A stretch of DNA of 64,000 bases, taken from Brachionus rotundiformis. Taxonomy: Eukaryota > Rotifera > Eurotatoria > Ploima > Brachionidae. Shown here piece after piece: positions 11,401-22,832 of the stretch. How positions within the stretch are numbered: the stretch's first letter is position 1; the number at the start of each line of letters is the position of its first letter. The translations under genes and the position numbers were made by a program. The notes below the pieces were generated by a model that was given only the letters and a program-made list of their open reading frames with translations, was not told where the DNA came from and searched no databases. The DNA is taken from contig JAESIW010000137.1 in assembly GCA_016802295.1 (NCBI GenBank), positions 3,131,961 to 3,195,960 on the forward strand, given 5' to 3'.

Positions 11401-11597
11401 TAATACAATAAAGATAGTATTTTAACTAAAATTGTAGAATATAAATAATTAAATTTAATAAATATTAATTAGCTGACTTGTTTTTATTTAATTATAGCTT
11501 GATGAGTATAAAAGAATTTTGGTTTTTCCAATTTATTATCTAATTTATAATACAAATATTTAAAAAAGTATCTCACAACACAAACAAAAAAAAATTT

Positions 11598-13010
11598 CTA
11601 TTCGTAAGAATCATCCATAGCAGCCAGACGTGTTTTAGGCATATTAAGAGCATTTGATTCTTCGCTGAATGAAAATCCATCGTCACTTTTATCTTTTTTT
11701 TTGTACTTTTTGCCAATTTTTTTTGCCTCCTTTTCGTTTTTTTTTTGCTCTTTGCTAATTTTTTTGCTATTCAAAACCATATCATGCATCTGCAGTACTT
11801 CATAGCTGTTTACATGTCGATTCTGCCATTCTGGAGACAGCTGAATGCGACAAGATATGCACGTGGAAGTGATAAACACCATTAAGTAGAGGAAGAACGA
11901 TGACAAAAATGTATAGAATGAAACTCCAAATCGTTGAATATCGAACAACCACGAATTGTACTGGTAAGCTTGGGATATGTGTTCTGGTATAAATTCTGGA
12001 TCATAGACCAAGTATACATTTTGAACATAGCAAAGAGAAAATAGATATAAGCACAACGCTGTCAAACAAGAAAATAGAGCTAGAAATGAAAATATTGAAT
12101 GAAAAAGAAATGGACACAGAAGACAATTGCATTTGCAGCATTTTCTGGATCCTCTAGTTGGTGATATTTCAAAGTCTTCTTCACTTGCCAAATGACCATT
12201 CGATTCGGTCTTGTGCGGCAGGTTGTGGCAACATGACACAAATATAATTGAAAAAAAACATAGAAGAGTGAACAACACGCATACAGAAACTGCCAGAAGA
12301 GTCAACACTCTAAGCACAAAAATTTTAACTGTATAACTATTTGATCTAAGTAAATTCTTTAAACAAAATTCGCTGTTGGCATCGTTTTCATCTGTAAAAT
12401 TTCTTCCAATTACTTTACCAATAAATGTTATTAAATTGTACTGATGTCTCAAACATCTGTGCTTATTGTCCACATATCTATTTGAATAGTACAATTTGCG
12501 AATTGGACAATTTTTGAACTCGTCCGATTTATCAATGCAGTTAGGCACACCATCACATAAATTTGACTTCATAAAGCAACACGTATCAATGGTCTGATTC
12601 TCTTTGCCACAGCAAAAGCACGAAAAAGGCTCTAATTCATTGGCTTCGTAGCACTCTTTCTGCGATATGCACCCCTTTCTGTGATCGTCATTTACTCCAA
12701 TTGGATATTGTTCCTCGCTGACTTCTATGGATGATCTGTAGTCCAAAGATGGAGATTGGATAAAATTGTGCTTTGGAAGCAATATGTCAATAGACTTGAA
12801 TTCATCACATTCTCCGAATAAACTCGTATATTTTGGAAATTCAAATTTTACTTTTTTGACTTGGTATTTCTCTGAATCGACTTGTTTTAATTGCTTGATT
12901 TTTGAGTAATCCAAATAGGTCCAATATTCAGTTTGAACAGAGAAAAGTAGAAGACAAAATGCCAGCAACAATGGTACTACAACTAGGCCAGCGTAAATAT
13001 TTCTGTGCAT
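11598..13010 (-). CDS. Four-pass membrane protein with an LDL-receptor class A module
   Basis: Single-exon frame of 470 residues. Four hydrophobic segments are visible at about residues 8-25, 230-260, 300-330 and 365-392. The layout is a claudin/PMP22-like four-helix protein with both ends cytosolic. The segment after helix 1 reads VQTEYW, like the claudin/PMP22 group. The very long first loop (about 200 residues) holds a cysteine-rich stretch ending NLCDGVPNCIDKSDEFKNC, the calcium-site half of an LDLa repeat. The C-terminal tail is highly basic (KEQKKNEKEAKKIGKKYKKKDK), then acidic. No specific orthologue is recognised. A junctional or adhesion role would be inference from the fold alone. 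The gene is convergent with ZMAT5 (about 200 bp between stops). Confidence 0.8.
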   Translation of the reverse strand: MHRNIYAGLVVVPLLLAFCLLLFSVQTEYWTYLDYSKIKQLKQVDSEKYQVKKVKFEFPKYTSLFGECDEFKSIDILLPKHNFIQSPSLDYRSSIEVSEEQYPIGVNDDHRKGCISQKECYEANELEPFSCFCCGKENQTIDTCCFMKSNLCDGVPNCIDKSDEFKNCPIRKLYYSNRYVDNKHRCLRHQYNLITFIGKVIGRNFTDENDANSEFCLKNLLRSNSYTVKIFVLRVLTLLAVSVCVLFTLLCFFSIIFVSCCHNLPHKTESNGHLASEEDFEISPTRGSRKCCKCNCLLCPFLFHSIFSFLALFSCLTALCLYLFSLCYVQNVYLVYDPEFIPEHISQAYQYNSWLFDIQRFGVSFYTFLSSFFLYLMVFITSTCISCRIQLSPEWQNRHVNSYEVLQMHDMVLNSKKISKEQKKNEKEAKKIGKKYKKKDKSDDGFSFSEESNALNMPKTRLAAMDDSYE

Positions 13011-16000
13011 CTTTTTATATGATTTTTATATCGTATTTTAGAACAATTTGTTGGCTTTCTTTTAATAATTTAATAGATACTTGAAATTGTTTTTTTATTT
13101 TGATTAAAAGTTAATGAAAGACTTCATTTTAATCAAGTTGTTCGACTTGCCTAGGCGTTTTGCTCAAAAATACTTGTATGAACAGAATATGTTCGCATCT
13201 ATTATTAAAATTTCTAAGAAAAAAAAATTAAATTACTTTGAAAAATGAAGAAAAAGATTATAAAAATTATCAAGTCGGGCTAATTTTGGCGAATATTCCG
13301 CCAAATTTTATTTGCTTGAGTAATCTTAATTATTTTTGGAACATGTAAAGGAGAAATAATTTAAATAAAGGAATAGCTTTAAACTTTTTTTAATAAAATT
13401 TAACTTGTGTGGGCTTTGATACGAATTATAAACCCCGGTTTAAATTATCTGTACCAAGCTAAAAAAAATTACAATTAATCATTTAAAAATAAATTTAATG
13501 ATGCATGTGTCTACGATTTATTTATTTCTATCGAAACTATTTATTATCATGAATACTTGGCTAATCATTTTTAGATATTGATTCGTTCTAATCAAAAAGA
13601 TTATTTCTGTTTGAGTACCTCCAAAAAATTTTTAAACAATTTTAATTGACCATGTGCCTTTAAGTGCTTTAAATTTAATTAATTTCTTAACCTTTTCATC
13701 TTAATTTTTAAGTACACTCGAACGGAATAAAGTTGGCTGAAATTTTTAAATTTGTTTTTAACCCAAATCGGTCTTATGAATTAATTTTAAAATTAATTTA
13801 AGAAAAATTTTACTATCTTAATTATTCTCTTAAAATATTATTGTGAAAATTGATAGCTCTCTTGCCTGAAGACTAAATAAAAATTTAAACAGTGCTAATT
13901 TAGTCACGAAATAAAATAATTAGATAAGCTTTTAAAATCTGAGCTGATTGCATTACTTAGACTATCTCTGATTCCTAAAAAATCCTTTTTTGTTTTGTTC
14001 ATTTAAATAAATAATTTGAATTGTGGTATTTTTCTCATATTTTTGAAATGGTTAATTTCGATTGTTATCTTTTAAAATATTTGCTTGATTATAAACATTG
14101 ATTATCTTTTATAAATTGATTAATGACTTTTAACTAAAGATTTACAATCGGGTCAAATAGCTGAACTGAATAATTTCTTGACACTTTGTTGCTTGCCATG
14201 AGCATTTTTGGTTTTTAAAAATTCAAAAGCCGCGAGCCAAATGCATACTCATAGACAAGAACCTAGATTTGGCTCATAGCAATTTTATCATCAAAATCTA
14301 CCGTTCAAAAGCAAAATAAATATTTATCTATATCACTTTCTGTGTCATAATAACTTAATACTTTTGTTTTATTATTTTAAAAAAACAACTTAATTAAAAA
14401 TCTATTCAAATTGGAGCAGAGCACATATCTTGATGGTTATTTTTGAAAGATTATTTTTTCCAAATGTACAATTTCTTACAAACACTTAATTAAAGAAAAG
14501 ACTATTCAATTCAATAAAGAGTACAATTTCAATATTCTTTATAAATTTTTTATAAATGGCTCGGACTCATCCGAAATTTGAATGCTCATTATGTTTTAGA
14601 TGAACAAAACAAGAAAATTGCTCGCAAAAGGCTCATTAGTAAGAAAAATATGATCGATTGGAATGAATAGCGAATTTTAAAGCCCCGAGGACTCTTTTCT
14701 CAAGCTCACCATTATCTTGTACTTAATTTTTTCTTATATATTCGTAGTTAAATTAGAAAGTTTGTTCTTTAAAATAAAGAATCTGCATATTTTTTTTCAA
14801 TAAGTTCGCTTTTTATGGGCAGTAGCGGAATATTGAAAATTAGTTTCCAGTTTGAGTATTTATTTTTATTTCAACACCATGAACAAAATATAAATATTTT
14901 GAACTAATTTGTTCGATTCTTAAAAAAAATACTTAAACTCTCAAATTAGAGTTGTATTAATTTTTTGTTTATTTATCATAAAGACTATTTAAAGCTATGC
15001 TTAAAAAATTTTCTATCGAATTATTCTTGTCTTGAAATAAGAATTTATATTTTCATTTAATTTAGCTAGACGTTTTTTTAAACAAACAATTAATCAAATT
15101 TTCAAGCGACTTTTTCATCATTTGCCCGGCTTGACTCCTATTTTAAACAAATATGTTTCTAATTCGCAATCAAGAATACCGGTAGCTAAACTGACACTGC
15201 TTGATCTAAATAAATTGTTCCAAAAAGTTCTTTTTTAAAAACTAGAATATCTTAAATATCAAAAATTATCTTAAATGAAACATGCTGTGCTATTTATCCA
15301 AAATAGTAAAGCTTGTATCAAAAAAATTTCATTTAAATTATATTTAGTTAAAAGATCTTAGTTAATTAAGATAATACTAAAATGAAATAATTTCATGGCT
15401 GTTGATTTTTCGAATTGATTTCCATTAAGAGATAAATTAATTTACATTTTTGCTTTTAGTCGACGTCAGACTCATTTGATGACTTAATTAAGTCTTTTTT
15501 AATTCATCAACATTTTAAATTTAAACAATAAATAAAAATCTACTTAGAAATAAAGAAAAGCAAATAGCTCTGGAATATCTTGATATAAAATTTTTTTTCT
15601 CTATTCAAAAGTTAAATTTCTGACAAAGGCCAAAATATGTTTTCACTCATTGTTTTGATGATTTAATAATTAAGAAAATAATCAAAAACAATTTTTTTTA
15701 AACTAAATTAAAAATGCCTAACTTAATTTAAAAAAACAACAATTCACTTAAAATTTGAACCGGTACTTGTATTTTTTTATTCATTTTAATTAAAATGATA
15801 ATCAAAAAATATTGTTTTGTTGAAATTATTGAGTTTATTAGTTGAAATATTGATTATAATCAAAATATTTCTAATTAGACTAAAACATTCCGAATTTGAA
15901 GCCGATCTAGTAAGATAAAATTTGTTTGCATATTAATATAAATCTATTTTAATTTTATTAATGAATACATTCTGATTGATTTTTGTAAATTTACTCTGTT

Positions 16001-17632
16001 TCTAACTCTTGATTATCCAAACACATCAGATTATTTATCCATCAAAATTATTTTTTCTTATCAAGATTTTCTCAAAATAAATTAATTTATTATAGAAAAA
16101 AATATTCATTTTTTTTTAATTTTTTTTCCCTAGAACCAATTTAAAAGATGAAAACTACTTGAGATAATTATATAAATAAAAGAGAATATGATTAGACGCT
16201 TAATTAATTCAAATTTCAACCTAAAGACTTTAATTAAACTCAACTATTTTAATAATTTGAAACCGAAAAATTTTTTGGAGACACTAGAATATGCATGACC
16301 TAAAAGAAAATTTATATTCAAGCACCTAAATGCAAATTTTAAATTAACTAAAACTAATTTTTAGGAAAATTTGACTTTTAATTACAAACCCTTGAAAAAA
16401 TTTATTTTTCTTGATTATTAGTATCTATTGTGTCTGATTATACGAGCAATTTTTTTCAATAAATACTTTGCTTATCTTCCTAGCTAATTAAAAAACTATT
16501 TTTTCAATGTTTGAACAAAAATTCAATTTTTCTATCGACTTAAACAAAACTTGTATAAAATTGCTCTTAATTATTTTCCAAATTAGTTTCATATGCAAAT
16601 TCTTGTAGAAAAAAGAAACAAGATAGTTATTATTTTAGATTTGAAAAATTATCCTGATTATATCAAATTATTATTTGAGAGAATAGTATGCTTGAAATTT
16701 TAGAAAAAAGTATACGGTAAATTTTAAAATTTATGTCGTTGTCATCCTAGTTGTGTTGAACAGGAAACTAAAAATCGATTAATCAGTTTTATGGGCTTTT
16801 TTCATTTTTAAATGCAAATTAATTAGATTGCTATGTCAAAAAATAATAATAAAATTACAAAATTCAAAATATCTAAAAACCCTTTCAAATAAAAATTAGA
16901 TTAATTTTTGCAACTCCTCTAATATTGATTTATATGACTCGGATATTAATAATGATAAATTAAAAATTCTCCGCACTAAGTCAAAAGAAAAAATTTTTTA
17001 GAATTTTAATAAAGCTCCGTTAGGGCTTATGAATATTCGAAATTATTCATATAAAGTTTGATTACGCAATAAATAATTAAAATATTCTAAAACTGAAATA
17101 TTTGAAGCGATTAAGTTTATTATTATATTGGGAATCTTTTTAATTGCTCTGTTATTTAAATGAATTAAAACTAAATAAGCAAATTCGATTGAAAATAATT
17201 TCAGTCGATTTTAATCTACAAAGAACATTTATAAAGATAAATAAAGCTTTAAAAATATTTTGCTTAGGCAAAATTTTAAATCAAATAGAATGCCTAGAAC
17301 TAAACCATGTTTGTTTTTGATAGAAATTTTATTTAAATTAAATTTGAGTCTGTGTTCCTCGTCTACTTAGGTTTGAAGTTATTTGAAAAGAAAAAATAAG
17401 GTTAATCTAATTTTAATTGTAAAAAAATATCTGTCAAAAAATACAATATCGGTAAATCTAACTCTTATCAACTAAACTAATCATTTTTCTGTCATCGCCA
17501 GCAGAAGAATTATTTTAATCTAAAATATATACTAAATGGCATGAATGCCAATCTTGATCATCAAAGTGAAAAAAATTCTTTTTTCCAAATTTTAATTTAT
17601 AAAAGCATTTTTAAAATTATGGACATAAATTT
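13011..17632. other. 4.6-kb non-coding interval
   Basis: No exon, tRNA or repeat could be supported. The sequence is AT-rich with no long open frame on either strand. One inverted repeat (13283-13106 region, listed separately) lies about 275 bp upstream of the LDLa protein start. The rest may be regulatory, but nothing specific is visible. Confidence 0.5.
13283..13306. promoter_or_regulatory. E2F-like inverted repeat
   Basis: ATTTTGGCG, a 7-nt spacer, then CGCCAAAT form an imperfect inverted repeat whose arms resemble E2F half-sites (TTTGGCG). It stands out as a CG-containing block in AT-rich DNA, upstream of the minus-strand LDLa gene. Function is inferred from motif resemblance only. Confidence 0.35.
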
Positions 17633-20027
17633 TTAATCAAATTGTTCGTCTTCATTTTGATTATCTTCAAGATCATTTTGCCTGGTAGCTGGAAAATTTT
17701 CTTCAATATTCACTAAAAATTCCCTTATACGATCTACCATTTGATTGATATCAAATCCTCGATTACCTTCTCCTCCGATTGCGTTATTTTCTTCATTGTT
17801 TCTAGCTCTGTTTAAGTCTTGTGCATTGAAAGTTGGTAATAGTGATTGAAAAAAGGTTAGCAGGCTTTCTGTGCTGGTGGTTGTTGTTCGTACAGATTCA
17901 GTCCTAAGAGAAGAATTAAAATAAATAGTACTTTACAATAAACCCAAACCTTTGAGGCCTTGTGTAAGATATTATAGAATTTTTCGGTGGAATTGGATCG
18001 AATGTATAAGTAGCAGTTGAAGCATATTCCTTAACAAAAAAGTCATTTATTAGTTTTTTATCTTATTTTTACTCCTGGATATACAGGTGGTAGATGCACA
18101 GCTACTTCTTTTAAATCAGAAAGTATCAAATGACGGTAAAGATTGGGTGGTACTTTGGAAAACAAAGAATTGGTTCTTAAATATTAAAAAAAAATGAAAT
18201 ACTTGTTTTAAAATTTTTTCTTATTTTTTACTTATTTTTGCACTGATTAAAAAAATTTTCATGTTTTTTCTCATTGACTATAATACTCTTGACTGTTTGC
18301 TCTAGCCACTGTAAATTTTCCGAAATTTTCCACTCATAATGCATTCTGGTTACATACAAATTAATCAAATATTTCAAACCTTCAGGCATTCTAAGAAATA
18401 AAAATTAAATTCAAATTTATCTCTTATTTGACAACTTTAAAACCTTAAATGAGAAGTTTTGGAAAAAAATTTATGTGATTCAACTTCTTTATCAGGCGCA
18501 ATGCTACATTTATCTAAGAGAATCATTAGAATTCCAGGAAATCTAAGCAAAGCTTCAGTCAGTGTCTTGTTCGCAATCTCCAAATTATCATTATTATGGG
18601 TCTTGTTGTAGATGTAAAAATGAGCTAATGCATAAGACATTAACATGTTGGGCATCAAATTTAAGTGTTTGAGACCATTAAATGTTTCATAAAATTCTAT
18701 TAAGTATTCGTATTGGGAAGATCTGATCGCATAAAAATCAATTAGCAAAATCACTCCAAGAGGATCACCTTGTATGTCCAAGCTTAACAAAAGCTTGCAT
18801 AGTTCAAGAGAAGTACGATAACAAGCTTTTCCCCCAACATATAAAATTTGTTTAAACAAACAGATAAAGAATCCTCGATTTTCTACTCGGTTATAGTCTA
18901 TTTTATAAATTTGGCTGGACATGTTGTTGGAATTGGTGGTGAATTTGAATGAAGGATGAAACGAGTTTTGAAAGGCGAACAGAGCTCTTTCTATTAGATC
19001 AGCTGACATTTGACTATCGTCATGAATACGACTTATGTCGCTCAATTGAATTAATGAATCGATGTGATAGCGATTTAATTGTAGGATATTCTGTATTATT
19101 TTTATAATAAATAGGAAATTTATAAAAAAAAATTTTAAGAGAAAAAATTAACCATTATGTTATTATGATCCAAACTTTCGACTGCATCTAAAAATTTAAA
19201 TTGAACCTGCTGGTATTCTTTGCTATGCTCAAAAGTAAATTCAACTGTCTTGTTAACTGAATCAGGTTCCTTCATAATTTTCATTGATAAACCTTTTTAA
19301 TAAATTCAATTATATGAAATGCATTTAATAAAAATGTACCTTCTTTGGTGAATTGTGGCCATGTAGATTTCATATTTACTATAGCGTTGTTTTTAAAGCG
19401 GTTCAATGGTCTTCTACCAGCTCTTGGAACTCTTTAAATTAATAATTAACTTTTGTCTAAAGTAATTTATGATTTTTAATCGAACTGGGCACTTCGTTCA
19501 GCCTGGACAATTTTTGCACCAAACATTCTTATCATTTCGTTATCAGAATTTAAAAATTTAGATTCAATTTTAAATAAGCGACGTATTGTGTTAGTTTCGT
19601 AAGGAGATTTAGTAGACTCGGCGTATAAATTTAAATTGCTTAATTCTTCTAGTGTTGCGTTATCTTCTTCAATATTTGTGCTGATAAATTTATAATTATT
19701 TGTTTCCGAATCATTTCCACGCTTGGCTTTTGACTTTTTCTTTTTCTTTTTACTTGACACTTTGGGAAGTTCCTGTTTCTTGACAGACTCCTCACTAGAT
19801 TGGTCTTTTTCGACTTCTTCATCGTCTTGTTGTTCATCAAGCTAGAATTTAAATAAATAAATTCAGCAAATAAAGTTTAGAAAAAAAATTACCAAATCAA
19901 ATTTATTCTTTGGGACAAAATTATCTTCTCCTGACTCTGAATCTGAATCTGTTTTTTTGCTCAATTTGATCTCTAGATCTTTTAAATCGTCTTTTTTTAC
20001 CAATTTTTTAATAGCCCTAGTCGTCAT
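17633..20027 (-). CDS. TCF25: TCF25/RQC1-family ribosome quality-control factor
   Basis: Nine exons: 20027-19893, 19841-19486, 19431-19340, 19292-19153, 19090-18444, 18390-18232, 18175-18073, 18029-17950, 17903-17633. All phases match and give 660 residues (human about 676). The N-terminus MTTRAIKKL and NKFDL, an acidic stretch and a lysine block (SSKKKKKKSKAKR) follow the family pattern. The conserved core includes RVPRAGRR-like sequence at the exon 2/3 join, STWPQFTKEGLSM, FEHSKEYQQVQFKFLDAVES, YHIDSLIQLSD, ERALFAFQNSFHPSF, NRGFFICLFKQ and PLGVILLIDFYAI. The protein belongs to the ribosome-associated quality-control complex that marks stalled nascent chains. The C-terminus is acidic (EDNQNEDEQFD), as in vertebrates. 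Four of eight introns use GTT donors. Confidence 0.94.
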
Positions 20028-21150
20028 TATAACTCTTAATTCTTAATTATTTTCTTAGTCAAATTAATAAATATTTTTACCTAAATTATGAAATAATTTA
20101 AAAAAAGTGAATGCATTTTGATTTAACTAAGAAAGAATATTTGCAAATCAAATTTTAAAAAGCATTTATTTCCTTACATTCTTATAATAAAAAAATTTTC
20201 CTAATAATTTAATCAATTCCTACAAAATTAGCTTTAAAGATATAATATTGGTAGATAACAAAAAATTGCAATCATAGCTTATTAAAACACTTAACCATCT
20301 TATTATCAGAGGGGAAACAAAACTTTAAATTTGTCTGGGTAATATAAATTATTAAAATAATAATAAAACTCTAAAAAACAGATTTTTCATTTAATTTTAG
20401 ATTAAAAATCAAATTATTTTATCAATCAAATCAATTTATAATCAAAATTAATATTAATAATTATTTTCAAGAAAAATTTGTAAACAAACAGCCAAAAATC
20501 GACGAAATCGATTTACTCATTTTCAGTTAAAATATTAATATATTTAAATATCGTAAATAATAAAAGACGAAATAAGAGTTAGATTCTATAATTTTTATAT
20601 TAGTATAACTTAAGATTCAAAATATTGTTGACCAAATTTAACTAATTAGATTTATTTTATTCATTTCATTTGAACTTTTTAAATAAAGCAATGTAAAATA
20701 TATATTACAAATTAAATAATAAAATATTTATATTAAATGTAATTTAAAATTATCAAAATTTCTGGCATCTTGAAGTTGATAATCAATTATCATTTCAATT
20801 CAAAGAGTTAATCTATAGATATTTGAATTAATTCTTGATAAAAATTCAACAATTTTAATGTAACATGCTTTCCATGTTATGTAAATTTAAAAAATAAATA
20901 GTAAAAAAGAATTTTTTCAACCCATTGAAAAGATCGATCTTTAGATTTAAATGGACAGTCAGTATTTAACGCAATAAAATTAGTAAAATTACCACAAATT
21001 TATATAAAAAATCAACAAAAATTATATACGAGCCGAATGATGCAATAGGGAATATTTGTAAAACTTGTACCCCAATGAAGAAAAAAGAGGTTTTTATTGC
21101 ACAAATTGTTGTACTAGGAAAAGAAATTAAATTTTTTGATAATTTTTTTT
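20028..21150. other. Non-coding interval upstream of TCF25
   Basis: AT-rich sequence with no supported exon. It contains only short runs and ends near the tail of the LINE fragment. Confidence 0.5.
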
Positions 21151-21154
21151 TATT

Positions 21155-22015
21155 TTTAATAATAATAATAATAATGATAATTGCTACGCTTTTGCGTGAA
21201 GACTGGATTAATCAGACTGTAAGCAATATTAGTCACTCAATATGTTATCTAGTTTGTTTTTGAATAAGTCAATTGCTTTCGATTCGATTACCTCATTTGT
21301 CACTTTGTTCCAATCGCTAACAAACCTGTTAGTAAATAAATTATACCTCGGTAAACAATTTTTTGTAAGTTCTCTTCTTAGTTTGGATCGATTATCTCTT
21401 GTATTATATGTACACCTTCCAAATGTTCGCTATATCAACTTATCTCGTCACGTCCATTCATGAACTTGTACACTTGTATTAGATCTCCGCGTTTCCTTCT
21501 AGTCAAAAATGTTGTAAGATTCAGTTTTTTGAGTCTTTCTGAATAACTTAGCTCACTAAATCCATTTATTTTTCGTGTAGCTCTTCTCTGTACTCTCTCA
21601 AGTGTATCAATATCTTTCTTCAGGAATTGATTCCAAACTGAGACTGCATATTCGAGATGGGGCCGATTGTGTACATTTTTTTTATAATATTTGAATCATG
21701 GATACTGAAACCATATAATACTTGCCCAAGAATTCTGTTTGCTCTTGCCGATAAAGCACATATTTGCTTACACCATTTCATGTGGGTATTTACTATGACT
21801 CCTAGATCTTTCTGTTCAGAAGCCTTCGTCAATACTGGACTACATTTTCCTTTGATATATAATAATCCGTTCTTGGGTTATTCCTACCAATATGTATTAC
21901 TTCACATTTTTCAGTGTTGAGATTCATCCACCATTCACTACACCATTTGATAAAACTATTCATATCATCTTGCAAGTGCTCTTTCTTTAACATTTCATTT
22001 AATTTATTAAATATG
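21155..22015 (-). mobile_element. Decayed non-LTR retrotransposon (LINE) fragment, 3' end of reverse transcriptase
   Basis: Translated on the minus strand, 22015 to 21229 shows the C-terminal part of a jockey/CR1-like reverse transcriptase. In order: MNSFIKWCSEWWMNLNTEKCEV, KDLGVIVNTHMKWCKQ, ARANRILGQ, RPHLEYAVSVWNQF, RRKRGDLIQVYKFMNG, and PRYNLFTNRFVSDWNKV with FKNKLDNIL before the stop. Frameshifts and in-frame stops separate these blocks, so it is not functional. The finger, palm and endonuclease regions are missing: a 5'-truncated copy. Downstream of the stop (minus sense) is a hairpin ACGC-AAAA-GCGT, then an ATT microsatellite (about 21159-21178). This is the kind of 3' tail seen in CR1/RTE-type elements. 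Confidence 0.88.
21159..21178 (-). repeat. (ATT)n tail of the LINE fragment
   Basis: Six or so AAT units on the plus strand (ATT on the minus), followed by a T/A run. It lies directly 3' of the reverse-transcriptase remnant and is probably its terminal microsatellite. Confidence 0.6.
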
Positions 22016-22832
22016 CAATATATGTTCCAACTTTTTTACTAAGGATATTTTTTTATTAATTAAATGGAAAAATTAATTTTTTTTGGGTATTCTAATTATT
22101 TATATAAATTTTAAATAAAAAATTGACACAAAATTAATATTATTATTTTTTTATATATTTATATTTTTTTTAATAATTTCTGTGGAATTTTAACTAAAAA
22201 TATTGTGCACAAATATTAAGAGTCAAATGTTAAAGCTCATCTTTTATTAAGTTTACTTTGAATTTATTTCAAAAGTATTTGAAAACTGGCATTCAAAATT
22301 GAATTTAAAAACGAAATCAAAATATATAATTCAAATTTAAAAATTTAAAAATCAATCATAATATTTTTGTAAAAATATCTGCTTTTTAAATTTACATAAC
22401 ATTTAATGAGTGTTATATTAAATTACACATTAATTCAAATATCTTTAGATAAACTCTTTGACTTGCGATGATATTTTGAATTGATCATCAACTTGAAGAT
22501 GCCAAATTTCTAATAAAAACTTTTACTTAGTTATTTGATATTTTAAATTTAGTTCTTAAGAAATTTATTCATTTAAATTTGAATTTTTTTTAAATATTAA
22601 TCAAAAATAAAAATTAATTTTACGCAATTTTATTATTATAAATTAATTTTAAAATTTAAAAATAATAAAAAAAATATCTCTACATTTAAGAAAACGAAAA
22701 AAAAATCAATTACCGACAAAATACATTTAACTCCCTGATTACAAAAATAAATTTAACAATGCTTCGAAACCTGAGTTTTAGGGTTATAAAACTAGTTTTT
22801 AAAAAAAATAAAGAAAAACAACGGTGTTATAA
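22016..22832. other. Non-coding interval between LINE and LRR receptor
   Basis: AT-rich. It probably includes the 3' UTR of the LRR receptor. No exon is supported. Confidence 0.5.
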
